Of a stretch of DNA of 64,000 bases, positions 27,091 to 35,824 are shown piece by piece. The first letter of the stretch is position 1; the number at the start of each line of letters is the position of its first letter. The DNA lies in the NCBI RefSeq assembly GCF_902726655.1, contig NZ_CACVAN010000001.1:1240001-1304000 (forward strand), written 5' to 3'. The notes beneath the pieces were generated by a model that had not been told where the DNA came from, searched no databases, and saw only the letters and a program-made list of their open reading frames with translations. The stretch comes from Virgibacillus ihumii (GTDB lineage: Bacteria; Bacillota; Bacilli; Bacillales; Amphibacillaceae). The position numbers were made by a program, and so were the translations under genes.

Positions 27091-27771
27091 TTAAAGATCA
27101 ATTGTGTCCCCTATCTTCATGGCAAGCCCTTTTCCAGTCTTAACTTTTGCGGCAAAAACATCTGGATTCTGTTCAATTAAAGGGAACGTGTTGTAATGCA
27201 TCGGTACAACTGTGTTTGCCTGAACCCAGTCTGCTGCAACAAGTGCATCTTCCGGCCCCATCGTAAAATTATCACCGATTGGCAGAAAAGCGAGCTCAAT
27301 ATTGTTCATTTCCCCTATCAGCTTCAAATCACTGAACAGCGCAGTGTCACCCGCATGATAAATTGTTTTTCCTTCAACCGTCAGCAATATCCCTGAAGGC
27401 ATTCCGGCATAAATAACGTTGCCATCTTCTTCGGTATAGGAAGAACCATGAAATGCCTGGGTTAATTTCACTTTCCCAAAATCAAACTCATGTGCACCAC
27501 CGATGTGCATTGGGTGTGTATTCAGTCCTTTTCCGCCAAAGTATTCTGCAAGTTCATTTGGCGCCACAACCAATGCGTCATTTCGTTTGGCAATATCAAA
27601 TGTGTCACCAACATGATCGTTGTGACCATGAGTCAGCAGAATAACATCAGCCTTAACCGAATCCGCATTCAAATCACACTGCTCATTCCCCGAAATAAAC
27701 GGGTCGATTAAAATAGTATGTTCATTCGTTTCAACTCGTACGACAGATTGTCCATGGAAAGATACTTTCAT
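27091..27771 (-). CDS. ytkL: UPF0173 metal-dependent hydrolase
   Basis: 226-residue metallo-beta-lactamase-fold protein. The metal motif HxHxDH is present as [10 protein letters not shown], with further ligands in [12 protein letters not shown] and VPMHYNT. It belongs to the YtkL branch of UPF0173; the natural substrate is unknown. The length is standard. It is a single gene with a terminator, upstream of the PspA-like gene on the same strand. Confidence 0.92.
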   Translation of the reverse strand: MKVSFHGQSVVRVETNEHTILIDPFISGNEQCDLNADSVKADVILLTHGHNDHVGDTFDIAKRNDALVVAPNELAEYFGGKGLNTHPMHIGGAHEFDFGKVKLTQAFHGSSYTEEDGNVIYAGMPSGILLTVEGKTIYHAGDTALFSDLKLIGEMNNIELAFLPIGDNFTMGPEDALVAADWVQANTVVPMHYNTFPLIEQNPDVFAAKVKTGKGLAMKIGDTIDL

Positions 27772-27877
27772 TTTAACCGCTCCTTCTGTAATAATTATAG
27801 CTTCATTAATCTATTCTATAAAAAACTCACTTTTTCCTCTACCCGTTTACGATTTATTTTATTCATCATTCAGCTAA

Positions 27878-27912
27878 ATTAAAACAGACACCCGTTCCAA
27901 TGGCATCTGTTC
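27878..27912 (-). terminator. Terminator after the PspA-like gene
   Basis: Minus-strand AACAGATGCC and GGGTGTCTGTT form about ten pairs with two G.U, followed by TTTTAATTT. Confidence 0.7.
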
Positions 27913-27923
27913 CAATTGCCGGA

Positions 27924-28595
27924 CTATTCCTTACCCAGCTTCTTCTTCAGCGTTGATAATTCCCCGTCAACCGCCTTATTTTTATCGATCTTGTTAAATT
28001 CGTCATCCAGGCTTCTGCTGTCAGATGAAATATCTTCACTCGTTTCCGCCTCTGCCTCATACTGCATCACTTTTTCTTCCATCCGCTCGAATCCCCGTTT
28101 AGAGTCATCATTCCCGATAGAAGACATCGCATGGTTCATTTTTGTTCGTGCTTTCGCTGATTCGGCACGTGCTGTCAGCGTGTCTTTTTTAAGTTTCATT
28201 TCCTGATATTCTTTCTTCATTTCATCCAGTTTACTTTTCAGCTGTTCCGAATCTTCTTTTGCCCGGTTCCATGATTCATTTAACGTGGATGCCTGTTTAT
28301 CATATTCGCCCTTGCCTTCCAGTGCACGACGTGCCAATTCATCGTCACCTGTTTCAACTGCCTGTTCCGCCTGACGCTGCCGTTTGTCAGCCATGGCCTG
28401 CGCGTCATCAGCTTTTCGCTTCAGCATTTTTTCATTTGCCATCTGCCTTGCTACAGCCGTTTCCATTTCGCGGATTTCTTCTCCCATTTCACGCATATAT
28501 TGTTCAAGCATTTTCACAGGGTCCTCTGCTTTATCCAACATAGCATTCAATTCAGAACCAACTACAGTTGACAGCCGTTTAAAAAGTTTAAACAT
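27924..28595 (-). CDS. PspA/IM30 (LiaH-type) membrane-stress protein
   Basis: 223 residues, nearly all helical. The N-terminal amphipathic helix MFKLFKRLSTVVGSELNAML is followed by DPVKMLEQYMREMGEEI, the signature region of the PspA/IM30/Vipp1 family, then a long coiled coil rich in Lys and Glu to about 190. Such proteins assemble into rings or rods on the inner face of the membrane and protect it under envelope stress. It is a single gene, not in a lia-type operon here, so control by a LiaRS-like system is not indicated. A terminator follows. Confidence 0.9.
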   Translation of the reverse strand: MFKLFKRLSTVVGSELNAMLDKAEDPVKMLEQYMREMGEEIREMETAVARQMANEKMLKRKADDAQAMADKRQRQAEQAVETGDDELARRALEGKGEYDKQASTLNESWNRAKEDSEQLKSKLDEMKKEYQEMKLKKDTLTARAESAKARTKMNHAMSSIGNDDSKRGFERMEEKVMQYEAEAETSEDISSDSRSLDDEFNKIDKNKAVDGELSTLKKKLGKE

Positions 28596-28835
28596 CCTGC
28601 TCCTCCTTTTAATTTAACCATTCAGTTTCCGTATTCCCACCTCATCTTCATAACAGAAATACGAATTAATGAGGAAAAAGTTTCATCAAATTACTTTGTT
28701 CGGAAGTCTTATTGGAAGTGCTGAATTATAACTGAATTTCGCCCGATAAGTTCTTTCGGCGTGACCACTGCTGACTGTTATAACCTGTTCCCAGTCTGTT
28801 ATAATGAAATCATTCTTGAAAAAAGAGGTGCTTTT

Positions 28836-29933
28836 ATGTCAGACAGACTGGATACATTATTAAACGAAATGAAGAAAAACGATTTGGAAAGTATGCTCGT
28901 TACATCGGCTGCAAATTTTTATTACTTAAGCAACTATTATACGGACCCGCATGAGCGTGTGATTGTAACATATGTAAGCAAACACCAGGACCCTGTACTC
29001 ATGGTTCCTTCCATGGAAAAAGAGGACGCCAAAAATGCCGGGTGGGAATATGAAATCATCGCCTATCAGGATCATGAAGCTCCTTGGCAGCTTTTGCTGG
29101 ATTATTTAACACGTAATGACAGTATTCCTGCGACAATTGGACTGGAGTTTAACAGCTTGTCGATTGAACGATTCAACCAGATCAAAGAAATCTTTCCGAA
29201 AGCAGCATTTTCGGACGCTCAGGAAATTCTTGCCAATATGCGAGTGTTGAAAAACGAACAGGAATACAAATTGCTGAAAGAGGCCGCTTCCCTCGCTGAT
29301 TTCGGTGTGGAAACGGGGGTCAAAGCGATCCATGAAGGTGCAACCGAACTTGGTATTATTGCAAAAATTGAATATGAACTTAAAAAACAGGGAGTTCAAG
29401 GAATGTCTTTCTCCACGATGGCGCTGTCAGGTACCAAAACCGCATCACCGCATGGAACACCTTCCATGAAGACCATTGAAAAAGGGGATCTTGTACTGTT
29501 TGACCTTGGTGTTGTTTTTGGAGGGTATTGTTCAGATACAACGAGAACCGTTGCATATAAATCCATTACTCCGGAACAGGAAAATATATATAACACGGTA
29601 CTGTCTGCTGAGAAGAAAGCGATTGACACCTCAGTATATGGTACACCTGTAGGAAAAGTTGACTTGGCCGCACGCAATCATATCGTGCAGGCAGGCTATG
29701 GTGACTTTTTTACCCATCGGATTGGACACGGCCTTGGCATCGAAACACACGAATACCCATCAATGCACAGCAAAAACGAACTTCCGCTTAAAACCGGAAT
29801 GAGCTATACTATCGAGCCTGGAATATATGTACCGGGAACAGGCGGTGTACGGATTGAAGATATGGTTTTCATGACCGAGTACGGCGCAGAAACACTGACA
29901 AAATTTCCAAAAGAACTGCAAATCATCGATTAG
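28836..29933 (+). CDS. pepQ: M24B family Xaa-Pro peptidase
   Basis: Cytoplasmic metallopeptidase that cleaves Xaa-Pro dipeptides or N-terminal Xaa-Pro bonds. 365 residues: an N-terminal creatinase-like domain (about 1-125) and a C-terminal pita-bread fold with the five metal ligands in LFDLGVVFGGYCSDTTRT (two Asp), RIGHGLGIETHEYP (His), YTIEPGIYVPG (Glu) and GVRIEDM (Glu). The ATG at 28836 follows AGAGGTG at good spacing; translating further upstream would add 25 residues not found in the family. It could be PepQ or an aminopeptidase P-like variant; the short N-domain favours PepQ. Confidence 0.9.
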   Translation: MSDRLDTLLNEMKKNDLESMLVTSAANFYYLSNYYTDPHERVIVTYVSKHQDPVLMVPSMEKEDAKNAGWEYEIIAYQDHEAPWQLLLDYLTRNDSIPATIGLEFNSLSIERFNQIKEIFPKAAFSDAQEILANMRVLKNEQEYKLLKEAASLADFGVETGVKAIHEGATELGIIAKIEYELKKQGVQGMSFSTMALSGTKTASPHGTPSMKTIEKGDLVLFDLGVVFGGYCSDTTRTVAYKSITPEQENIYNTVLSAEKKAIDTSVYGTPVGKVDLAARNHIVQAGYGDFFTHRIGHGLGIETHEYPSMHSKNELPLKTGMSYTIEPGIYVPGTGGVRIEDMVFMTEYGAETLTKFPKELQIID

Positions 29934-29968
29934 AAAAACCTTACTGATACTTTCTGACGTTATTAAAA

Positions 29969-30202
29969 AAGAGGCTGGGACAAAAGTGTTTTAAAGAAAA
30001 TTCGAATTAAATGGTGAATTCAACCGCTCCGGAAATATACTTCGCTTTCCGCGGGCGGCTGTTGAGCCCTCCTCGTGCTTACGCACTGCGGGGTCTCATC
30101 TAGGCCTGTCCTCCCGCAGGAGTCTACGCATATTTCCTCCGCTAAAGTAGAGTATCGTTCGTCTTTTCTTATACACGTATTTGTTTTGTCCCAGCCCCTT
30201 TT
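29969..30202. repeat. Composite intergenic element framed by GGCTGGGACAAAA inverted repeats
   Basis: GAGGCTGGGACAAAA (29971-29985) and its near-perfect complement TTTTGTCCCAGCCCC (30184-30198) bound about 230 bases between the convergent pepQ and dehydrogenase genes. With flanking A and T runs the ends could fold as a bidirectional terminator, a form of intergenic hairpin I know from several Firmicutes. Inside, 30024-30143 is a 120-base structured repeat with a second copy at 37391-37509. No open reading frame of note lies inside. Confidence 0.8.
30024..30143. repeat. 120-base structured repeat, copy A
   Basis: Begins CCGCTCCGGAAATATAC and ends CATATTTCCTCCGCT. The outer arms GGAAATA / TATTTCC are complementary, and internal segments CGGGCGGCT, GTCTCATCTAGGCC and GCAGGAGTCT recur in copy B at the same spacing. 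Substitutions separate the copies (for example CGCGGGCGG versus CGTGGGCGG). It is more GC-rich than the flanks. Confidence 0.85.
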
Positions 30203-30204
30203 AT

Positions 30205-30963
30205 TTAGCGATAACGATGGATTACGTCCAGTCCTCCGGTGACCTCAAAAACAGCACCGGTAATCATGTCTGAGTTGTCCTCACATAGATACATGATAGT
30301 GCGGGCTATATCTTCGCCGGTTCCGGACCTGCCTATCGGCGTCTTATCATCAAATGTTTTTCTGCTTTCCTCAATGCCTGCTTCTTTCATATCTCCTACA
30401 ATGTTTCCCGGGCACACCATATTGGATGTAATCTGATTTTCCGCTTCTTCAAAAGCGACTGTCTTCGTAAGTGAAACGAGTCCGCTCTTGGCAGCTGCAA
30501 ATGCTGAGCGATATGGCCATCCTGAGGCATTATTGGCACCCTGAAAACCATAATTAATTATTCTTCCAAAACTCTGCTTCCGCATATGGGGAACTGTCTG
30601 TCGCAGTAAATAAAACACGGCGTTCAAATTACCTTCGATCATTTCATGCCACTCATTTTCTGTATAATCCATCAATTTTTTCCGATCAAAAACAAATGGT
30701 CCGGCGTTATTAATTAAATAATCGATTCCACCGAATTTTGAAACCGCACCGTCCACCAGTTTTTTTATGTCATCTTTTTTTGTGATATCAGCTTGTTCAA
30801 TATGCAAATGATGGCTGAATTCTGCCAGGTTTTCTCTTGCTGTTTTAGCCTTTTCATAATTTTGAAAGTATGTAGTGGTAACAGAATGACCTGCTTTCAG
30901 AAACTCCTCGATTACCTTCCTTCCGAGACCTGAAGTTCCAGCAGTTACTAGTGCATGCCCCAT
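30205..30963 (-). CDS. ytkK: Short-chain dehydrogenase/reductase with Tyr-to-Phe in the active site
   Basis: 252-residue classical SDR. The cofactor motif is TAGTSGLG (residues about 7-14), with NNAG at about 87-90. The catalytic YxxxK motif reads FAAAK within YRSAFAAAKSGL: Phe replaces the catalytic Tyr, while the Lys is kept. The Ser position two strands earlier is also not obvious (IINYGFQGANN). Reductase activity may therefore be lost or altered. By position near ytkL it is the likely counterpart of B. subtilis ytkK, annotated as an oxidoreductase without known substrate. AGG-type ribosome binding sequence precedes the ATG. Confidence 0.85.
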   Translation of the reverse strand: MGHALVTAGTSGLGRKVIEEFLKAGHSVTTTYFQNYEKAKTARENLAEFSHHLHIEQADITKKDDIKKLVDGAVSKFGGIDYLINNAGPFVFDRKKLMDYTENEWHEMIEGNLNAVFYLLRQTVPHMRKQSFGRIINYGFQGANNASGWPYRSAFAAAKSGLVSLTKTVAFEEAENQITSNMVCPGNIVGDMKEAGIEESRKTFDDKTPIGRSGTGEDIARTIMYLCEDNSDMITGAVFEVTGGLDVIHRYR

Positions 30964-31059
30964 GGCAATACCCCCTCTTCCTAAATACCTGTCATGATTG
31001 AAATTATATCATAATATACTAAGAACAACAGTCAAAGAGCCTGACTGACATTCGATGAA

Positions 31060-31090
31060 AAGAATCCACCCCTTTAAATAAGGGATGGAC
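31060..31090 (-). terminator. Terminator after the 50-residue gene
   Basis: Minus-strand TCCATCCCTT (31080-31089) and AAGGGGTGGA (31065-31074) form ten pairs with one G.U around a five-base loop, followed by TTCTTTTC. It sits just past the stop at 31100. Confidence 0.85.
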
Positions 31091-31099
31091 TTCAAATAG

Positions 31100-31252
31100 T
31101 TATTTTTTTTGATTATTGAAGGTGTGAATGTTTCTGTTATTCGAAAGATTCTCTTTATCTTCAATAACACCACTCTGGTAACTCTCCAGCAACTGGTTTT
31201 GTACAGCTGCAATACCTTTTTTATCTTCAAACAGTTTGTCTTTTCGAGCCAA
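31100..31252 (-). CDS. Small hypothetical protein (50 residues)
   Basis: A short frame between the dehydrogenase and the universal stress gene. GGAGG lies eight bases upstream of a TTG at 31252, giving MARKDKLFEDKKGIAAVQ... ; an ATG two codons earlier almost touches the GGAGG. It ends in FNNQKK and is followed within ten bases by a strong terminator, so both translation and transcription signals frame it. The product is hydrophilic, with a central VQNQLLESYQSGVIEDKENL that may be helical. I do not recognise a family. Confidence 0.55.
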   Translation of the reverse strand: MARKDKLFEDKKGIAAVQNQLLESYQSGVIEDKENLSNNRNIHTFNNQKK

Positions 31253-31330
31253 AATCATCACCTCCAGTTATAGTATGTGCATTCATTCAGCATAATACTG
31301 AAGGTAGCTGTTTCCATATCTTATAAATTC

Positions 31331-31356
31331 GATTAAACTGTTCATAAAAGGGGTAT
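31331..31356 (+). promoter_or_regulatory. Candidate sigma-B promoter of the universal stress protein gene
   Basis: GATTAA (31331-31336), 14 bases, then GGGTAT (31351-31356). The SigB consensus is GTTTAA-N12-14-GGGTAT, so only one base of the -35 differs. It lies 26 bases upstream of the ATG. Confidence 0.65.
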
Positions 31357-31382
31357 TGTTTATTATAAAGGAGGCGAAAGTA

Positions 31383-31817
31383 ATGGATTTTGAATATAAG
31401 GATATTGTTGTTGCAGTAGACGGATCACAAGCTTCCGAAAATGCCTTTAAAAAATCTCTGGACATTGTAAAACGTAATGATGCACGCCTGATTCTTGCAC
31501 ATGTGGTCGATTCACGGACTTTTGCAACTGCTGAAGCATATGACAGGACATTAGCTGAACGAGCGGATAAGTACGCTAAAGAGTTGCTCGATAGTTATGT
31601 GGAAAACGCGCATGAAGCAAATGTTACAAATATTGTACGCTGTGTGGAGTATGGTTCGCCAAAAGTAAAAATTGCCAAAGATATTGCCGTGAACTTTGGT
31701 GCCGATTTAATTATTTGCGGGGCAACGGGTATGGGGGCTGTTGAACGATTCCTGATTGGAAGTGTTTCCGAAAGCATAACACGGTATGCCAGTTGTGACG
31801 TACTTGTTGTAAGATAA
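31383..31817 (+). CDS. Universal stress protein (UspA family)
   Basis: 144-residue single-domain Usp. N-terminal DIVVAVDGSQASENAFKK and the C-terminal nucleotide-binding motif GATGMGAVERFLIGSVSES (G-x2-G-x9-G-S type) place it in the ATP-binding Usp branch. The ATG at 31383 follows AAAGGAGGC at seven bases; reading nine codons further upstream would overlap that site. A SigB-like promoter sits just upstream, which fits a general-stress role. It converges with moaB; a hairpin spans both stop codons. Confidence 0.92.
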   Translation: MDFEYKDIVVAVDGSQASENAFKKSLDIVKRNDARLILAHVVDSRTFATAEAYDRTLAERADKYAKELLDSYVENAHEANVTNIVRCVEYGSPKVKIAKDIAVNFGADLIICGATGMGAVERFLIGSVSESITRYASCDVLVVR

Positions 31818-31846
31818 TGACGCCTGTTTGCTGAAAACAGGCGTCA
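31818..31846. terminator. Shared hairpin between usp and moaB
   Basis: TGACGCCTGTTT and AAACAGGCGTCA are a perfect 12-bp stem around five bases. It starts one base after the usp stop and contains the moaB stop codon. The U tracts on both sides are weak. Confidence 0.65.
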
Positions 31847-32356
31847 GATTATATCTTTTGCTATTTCTTTTACAACATGTGAAATTTCAGGCAAAATCAG
31901 TTTATTCATAGCGAGCCGTACTGCACCGGATGATCCAGGGATGGCAAAAACTGCTGTATGATTAATTACCCCGGCGGCTGCCCTTGATAACAGTGCAGCC
32001 GAACCTATATCCTCATAGTAACTGAGCATGCGAAATAATTCGCCAAAGCCGGTTATTTCTTTGTCAAATAGCGGGCTGACCGTTTCAATCGTCACATCGC
32101 GGCCGGCGATTCCTGTACCGCCGTTTGTAATGACGACATCAATTTCAGGTTTGCTGCATCCAGCTCTAACCATTTCATTTATTGATGATGCCTCATCATG
32201 AGTGATTTTTTTAAGTTCAACGTGATGACCCGCGCCTTCCAAAAGTTCTGCAATGAGATTTCCGCTTTTGTCTGTTTTTTCAGTACGCGTATCACTGATG
32301 GTTACAATCATGAATCTTACAACCAATTCGTTCCGTTTGTGATCATAAACCGACAT
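31844..32356 (-). CDS. moaB: MoaB/Mog family molybdopterin-binding protein
   Basis: 170-residue MogA/MoaB fold. Motifs: IVTISDTRTEKTDKSG, TNGGTGIAGRDVT (substrate-binding loop) and AIPGSSGAVRLAM. It is expected to adenylate molybdopterin in molybdenum cofactor synthesis; other moa/moe genes are not in this window. Its start follows the ackA stop by one base, so the two are probably co-transcribed, as in B. subtilis where moaB and ackA are near neighbours. Confidence 0.93.
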   Translation of the reverse strand: MSVYDHKRNELVVRFMIVTISDTRTEKTDKSGNLIAELLEGAGHHVELKKITHDEASSINEMVRAGCSKPEIDVVITNGGTGIAGRDVTIETVSPLFDKEITGFGELFRMLSYYEDIGSAALLSRAAAGVINHTAVFAIPGSSGAVRLAMNKLILPEISHVVKEIAKDII

Positions 32357-32357
32357 C

Positions 32358-33554
32358 CTAATGCCCCCCTGTACTTGTCAGTTGAACTGTATCCCTTGCA
32401 ATCATTATTTCTTCATTCGTTGGAATTACCAGAACTTTCACAGGTGAATGCGGATAATTGATAAATGTCTCTTCACCTCGGGTTTTGTTTAATTCAGGGT
32501 TCCAGTATACACCCATAAACTCCAGTCCGGTCAGCACTTTTTCCCGGACAACATCACTGTTTTCACCGACCCCTGCAGTGAAAATAATTGCGTCAACACC
32601 GGACATGCGGGCTGCATAGGACCCAAGATATTTATGAATACGAGCAGCAAATACTTCCAAAGCCAGTTCAGCCCGCTCATTCGTTCCCGTCTGTTGTTCG
32701 ATGTCACGCAAGTCACTGGAAAATCCGGACAATGCCAGCATTCCACTTTTTTTATTGAGCACATGCATGACCTCATCAGCGGATTGTCCAGTCTCTTCCA
32801 TGATATAGGGTATCAGAGCAGGATCGATATTACCCGAACGAGTCCCCATGGTGACTCCTGCAAGCGGGGTGAATCCCATTGAAGTATCAATCGATTTGCC
32901 TTTATCGATGGCGGCTATACTGGCCCCATTACCCAAATGACACGTAATCAGCCGTAATTGATCAACCGGAATCCCCATCATTTCAGATGCACGCTGTGAT
33001 ACATATTTATGGGAAGTACCGTGGAACCCGTATTTTCGGATACCGTATTTTTTATAGTATTCATAAGGCAAACTGTATAGGTATGATTTTTCGGGCATGG
33101 TCTGATGAAAGGCTGTATCAAATACTGCCACCATTGGCACATTCGGCAATAATTCTCTGAAAGCCATTACACCAGTCAAATTGGCCGGGTTATGAAGCGG
33201 TGCCAGCTTGGAAACTTCCTCAATTTCGCGGATAACATCATCGGTAATGATAACCGAATCAGTAAAACGCTCCCCGCCATGAACAATCCGATGTCCTATC
33301 GCACTGACGTCATCCAAGGACTGGATTACCCCTGACGTTTCCAACCTTTCCAAAAGCCATTTTACAGCCACCTCATGGTTTGGTATATCCATTTCTACGC
33401 TGTCTTTTTTCCCGTCAATTGTGATCGAAAATATGGAATTCGCAAGTCCAATCCGTTCAAATATGCCCTTCGCAAGTACCTTTTCATCCGGCATTTGAAT
33501 CAATTGATATTTTAATGAGGAACTCCCGGCATTGATTGCCAATACATTATCCAA
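32358..33554 (-). CDS. ackA: Acetate kinase
   Basis: Interconverts acetyl phosphate and acetate with ATP formation; part of overflow metabolism. 398 residues of the ASKHA fold: [16 protein letters not shown]-site [35 protein letters not shown] and the catalytic Arg region. It begins 17 bases after ytxK, forming ytxK-ackA-moaB. B. subtilis ackA is activated by CcpA and CodY, but I see no clear cre upstream of ytxK or ackA here. Confidence 0.97.
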   Translation of the reverse strand: MDNVLAINAGSSSLKYQLIQMPDEKVLAKGIFERIGLANSIFSITIDGKKDSVEMDIPNHEVAVKWLLERLETSGVIQSLDDVSAIGHRIVHGGERFTDSVIITDDVIREIEEVSKLAPLHNPANLTGVMAFRELLPNVPMVAVFDTAFHQTMPEKSYLYSLPYEYYKKYGIRKYGFHGTSHKYVSQRASEMMGIPVDQLRLITCHLGNGASIAAIDKGKSIDTSMGFTPLAGVTMGTRSGNIDPALIPYIMEETGQSADEVMHVLNKKSGMLALSGFSSDLRDIEQQTGTNERAELALEVFAARIHKYLGSYAARMSGVDAIIFTAGVGENSDVVREKVLTGLEFMGVYWNPELNKTRGEETFINYPHSPVKVLVIPTNEEIMIARDTVQLTSTGGH

Positions 33555-33571
33555 TGCTGCTCAACTCCCTC

Positions 33572-34564
33572 TTAGTCCTGATTTGTCATATTCTCAGAAA
33601 ACCACGCATTAATTTGTGCCAGGATATCATTCATCGCATCTGTATTATTAAATGAAGGCAGGTTTGCCAGCAGCGGTTGTTTAGGCGCTGTTATCCCTTC
33701 ACCATTCTTTTGCAGGATCAGAATGCTTTTTGTATTTTTTTCTGACTTAAATGCACTTTCCGGTAACTTGATGACACCAACAATATGTGCATATTCATGA
33801 ATAAACGCATAGAGCTTATCTGACTGATCACTGTCAAACAGGAAGTCAGGAATGACAAAAATTAAATAACCGCCCTCTTTGGTGTAATTCATACTTTGCT
33901 CGATAAATAAATGATGAGAATATGAGTGTCCCTGGTCTGCTTCCAATTCATAGTTATTCGCACGCATATCATCCGGATAATAACCTACCGGAATATCGGC
34001 AACAATTAAATCAACCGGGTCCAATAAGAATGGCCGCAAACTGTCCTGGTGAAAAAACTCCACCTCTTTCTTTTGCAGATTAGCATTTAACACTGCCAGT
34101 TCAATTAACGTCGGATCAACTTCACTAGCATACACACTGCTGACATTGTTAAGATGCTCCAACACAATCGTCAGTAAATTCCCGGTACCGCCGGCAGGGT
34201 CGAACACACGCAAATTTTCCTGACTTTTTGTCAGCTTTTCCGCTAAGTAACCGGTAAACAATGCTACCGTTTCCGGCGTCATTAAATGCTGTTGCTGGGT
34301 AGAACCTTTCATTCCTTTCAAAATAGCCAGCTGGACCGCTTTGCGTACTTCTGTGTTCAAGTATGATTCTAATTCAACTGCCTGTAATTTGTCAGTTAAT
34401 TTCTGTGAAAGTTCATCACCCGTGTCTTCCGGAACATCCCGATAAAAAAGCGTGTTTAATGTACCTGCCAAACAATCCAAGTAAGGAACATTTTCATACT
34501 GCTGTATTAATTCCGTCGTTTGATCAATCCATTCAAATAAATTTTCAACGTTCGTTTTTTCCAT
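33572..34564 (-). CDS. ytxK: YtxK, class I SAM-dependent methyltransferase (N6-adenine type fold)
   Basis: 330 residues. An N-terminal helical part (about 1-100) is followed by a DNA-methylase-like domain: motif I VFDPAGGTGNLL, acidic loop ASEVDPTLIELA and motif IV LIVADIPVGYYPDD, where the usual NPPY is replaced by ADIPVGYY. The altered catalytic motif means DNA methylation is not assured. Position before ackA matches B. subtilis ytxK. The ATG at 34564 has AGAGG at nine bases; an ATG nine bases upstream abuts that site. Confidence 0.9.
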   Translation of the reverse strand: MEKTNVENLFEWIDQTTELIQQYENVPYLDCLAGTLNTLFYRDVPEDTGDELSQKLTDKLQAVELESYLNTEVRKAVQLAILKGMKGSTQQQHLMTPETVALFTGYLAEKLTKSQENLRVFDPAGGTGNLLTIVLEHLNNVSSVYASEVDPTLIELAVLNANLQKKEVEFFHQDSLRPFLLDPVDLIVADIPVGYYPDDMRANNYELEADQGHSYSHHLFIEQSMNYTKEGGYLIFVIPDFLFDSDQSDKLYAFIHEYAHIVGVIKLPESAFKSEKNTKSILILQKNGEGITAPKQPLLANLPSFNNTDAMNDILAQINAWFSENMTNQD

Positions 34565-34623
34565 ATTGCACATCCTCTGCTTTCGACTACCTAGAGTGTA
34601 TCAAAACACCCGGCCCAATGTAC

Positions 34624-34660
34624 AAAAATCTCTCCTGCCGTGGAAAATGCAGGAGAGATT
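34624..34660 (-). terminator. Terminator after tpx
   Basis: Perfect 12-bp inverted repeat (AATCTCTCCTGC and complement) with a ten-base loop, followed on the minus strand by ATTTTTGT. Confidence 0.92.
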
Positions 34661-34677
34661 GAATTCAATGTATTGGA

Positions 34678-35178
34678 TTATTCAGCATCTTTAGCTGCCT
34701 GGATAGCTTTCTCGAAATCAGGTAATTCCGTTACTTCACTGACATATTCAGCATATTTAACGGTGTTGGATGAGTCCACCACAAAGACTGCCCGTGCCAA
34801 CAATCGTAACTCTTTAATCAGAACTCCGTATTTTTCACCGAAATCAGCATCCCGATGGTCGGATAGGGTGTCCAGATTCTTCACCCCATTTGCAGCACAC
34901 CAGCGTCCCTGTGCAAACGGCAAATCCATGCTGATGGTCAGTACATGCGTATTATCCAGTTTATCCGCTTCTTCATTAAAACGTTTGGTTTCATCAGAAC
35001 AGACACCTGTATCAACGGACGGTACTGCTGCGATCAGTTTAACTTTATCTTTATAATCATCCAACGAAACTTCTTGAAGGTCGTTTGACAGAACCTTAAA
35101 ATCCGGTGCCTTATCCCCTGCAGAAATTTCATTACCTAAAAGTGTGACAGGTTCTTGTTGGAATGTAACATTTGCCAT
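34678..35178 (-). CDS. tpx: Thiol peroxidase (atypical 2-Cys peroxiredoxin)
   Basis: Reduces hydroperoxides with thioredoxin. 166 residues, with peroxidatic C60 in SVDTGVCSDET and resolving C94 in GRWCAANGV, the same numbering as in B. subtilis Tpx. The ATG at 35178 follows GGAGG with a ten-base spacing; an in-frame ATG three codons upstream abuts the GGAGG. Monocistronic, with its own terminator. A spaced gap of about 100 bases separates it from ytfJ. Confidence 0.96.
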   Translation of the reverse strand: MANVTFQQEPVTLLGNEISAGDKAPDFKVLSNDLQEVSLDDYKDKVKLIAAVPSVDTGVCSDETKRFNEEADKLDNTHVLTISMDLPFAQGRWCAANGVKNLDTLSDHRDADFGEKYGVLIKELRLLARAVFVVDSSNTVKYAEYVSEVTELPDFEKAIQAAKDAE

Positions 35179-35281
35179 ATGAATCATTCCTCCTACTAAA
35201 TTTTGTCTACACTTTTATTATGCGTTTACTCATAGCAATTGTCTATTCATAACCGTTGTAAAAATAGGACGATTTTGTGAA

Positions 35282-35812
35282 CTATATATCATAATCAGTT
35301 TGCTGTGAATTTTCTCCGCTGCCTTGATTGTTTTTCTTTTCGCTATCCTGATTGTTCTCCTTATTGTTCTCCTTATCCTGTTTTTTCTGTTGCTGGCCAC
35401 CTTTTTTATTCTTATTTGACTGAGCGGACTCCTTTATAATCTGCTGAATCTTTTCCACCGCCTGTGGTGCGAAATTAATCATTTTTTCATACAAATGCAC
35501 ATTTTCATCCATATGAATCATTTTGATCCCTTTTTGACTGACAATCAAAAAAGCTACCGGTGTAATGGAAACCCCACCGCCGCTTCCTCCACCAAACGGA
35601 AGACTATCACCACCTGAATCATCACCCTTACCGCCACCACTAGAAAATTCACTTCCACCGGCAGCAAACCCAAAACCAACTTTTGAAACAGGAACGATGA
35701 TACTGCCATCAGGAGATTCAACCGGATCCCCAATTATCGTATTAACTTCAATCATATCTTTCAAATTTTCCATTGCAGTGGTCATTAATCCTTGAATCGG
35801 ATGCTCACTCAT
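35282..35812 (-). CDS. ytfJ: GerW family sporulation protein YtfJ
   Basis: 176 residues. N-terminal HPIQGLMTTAMENLKDMIEVN and IGDPVESPDGSIIVPVSKV are the GerW signature, then a Gly/Ser-rich linker (about 53-80), a conserved ITPVAFLIVSQKG segment and a C-terminal tail of about 45 residues made of Lys, Gln, Asn and Glu. In B. subtilis YtfJ is a forespore protein needed for normal germination in some media. The polar tail is low-complexity and probably disordered. It begins 12 bases after ytfI ends, so the pair is an operon. Confidence 0.92.
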   Translation of the reverse strand: MSEHPIQGLMTTAMENLKDMIEVNTIIGDPVESPDGSIIVPVSKVGFGFAAGGSEFSSGGGKGDDSGGDSLPFGGGSGGGVSITPVAFLIVSQKGIKMIHMDENVHLYEKMINFAPQAVEKIQQIIKESAQSNKNKKGGQQQKKQDKENNKENNQDSEKKNNQGSGENSQQTDYDI

Positions 35813-35824
35813 GTTGCTCCTCCT

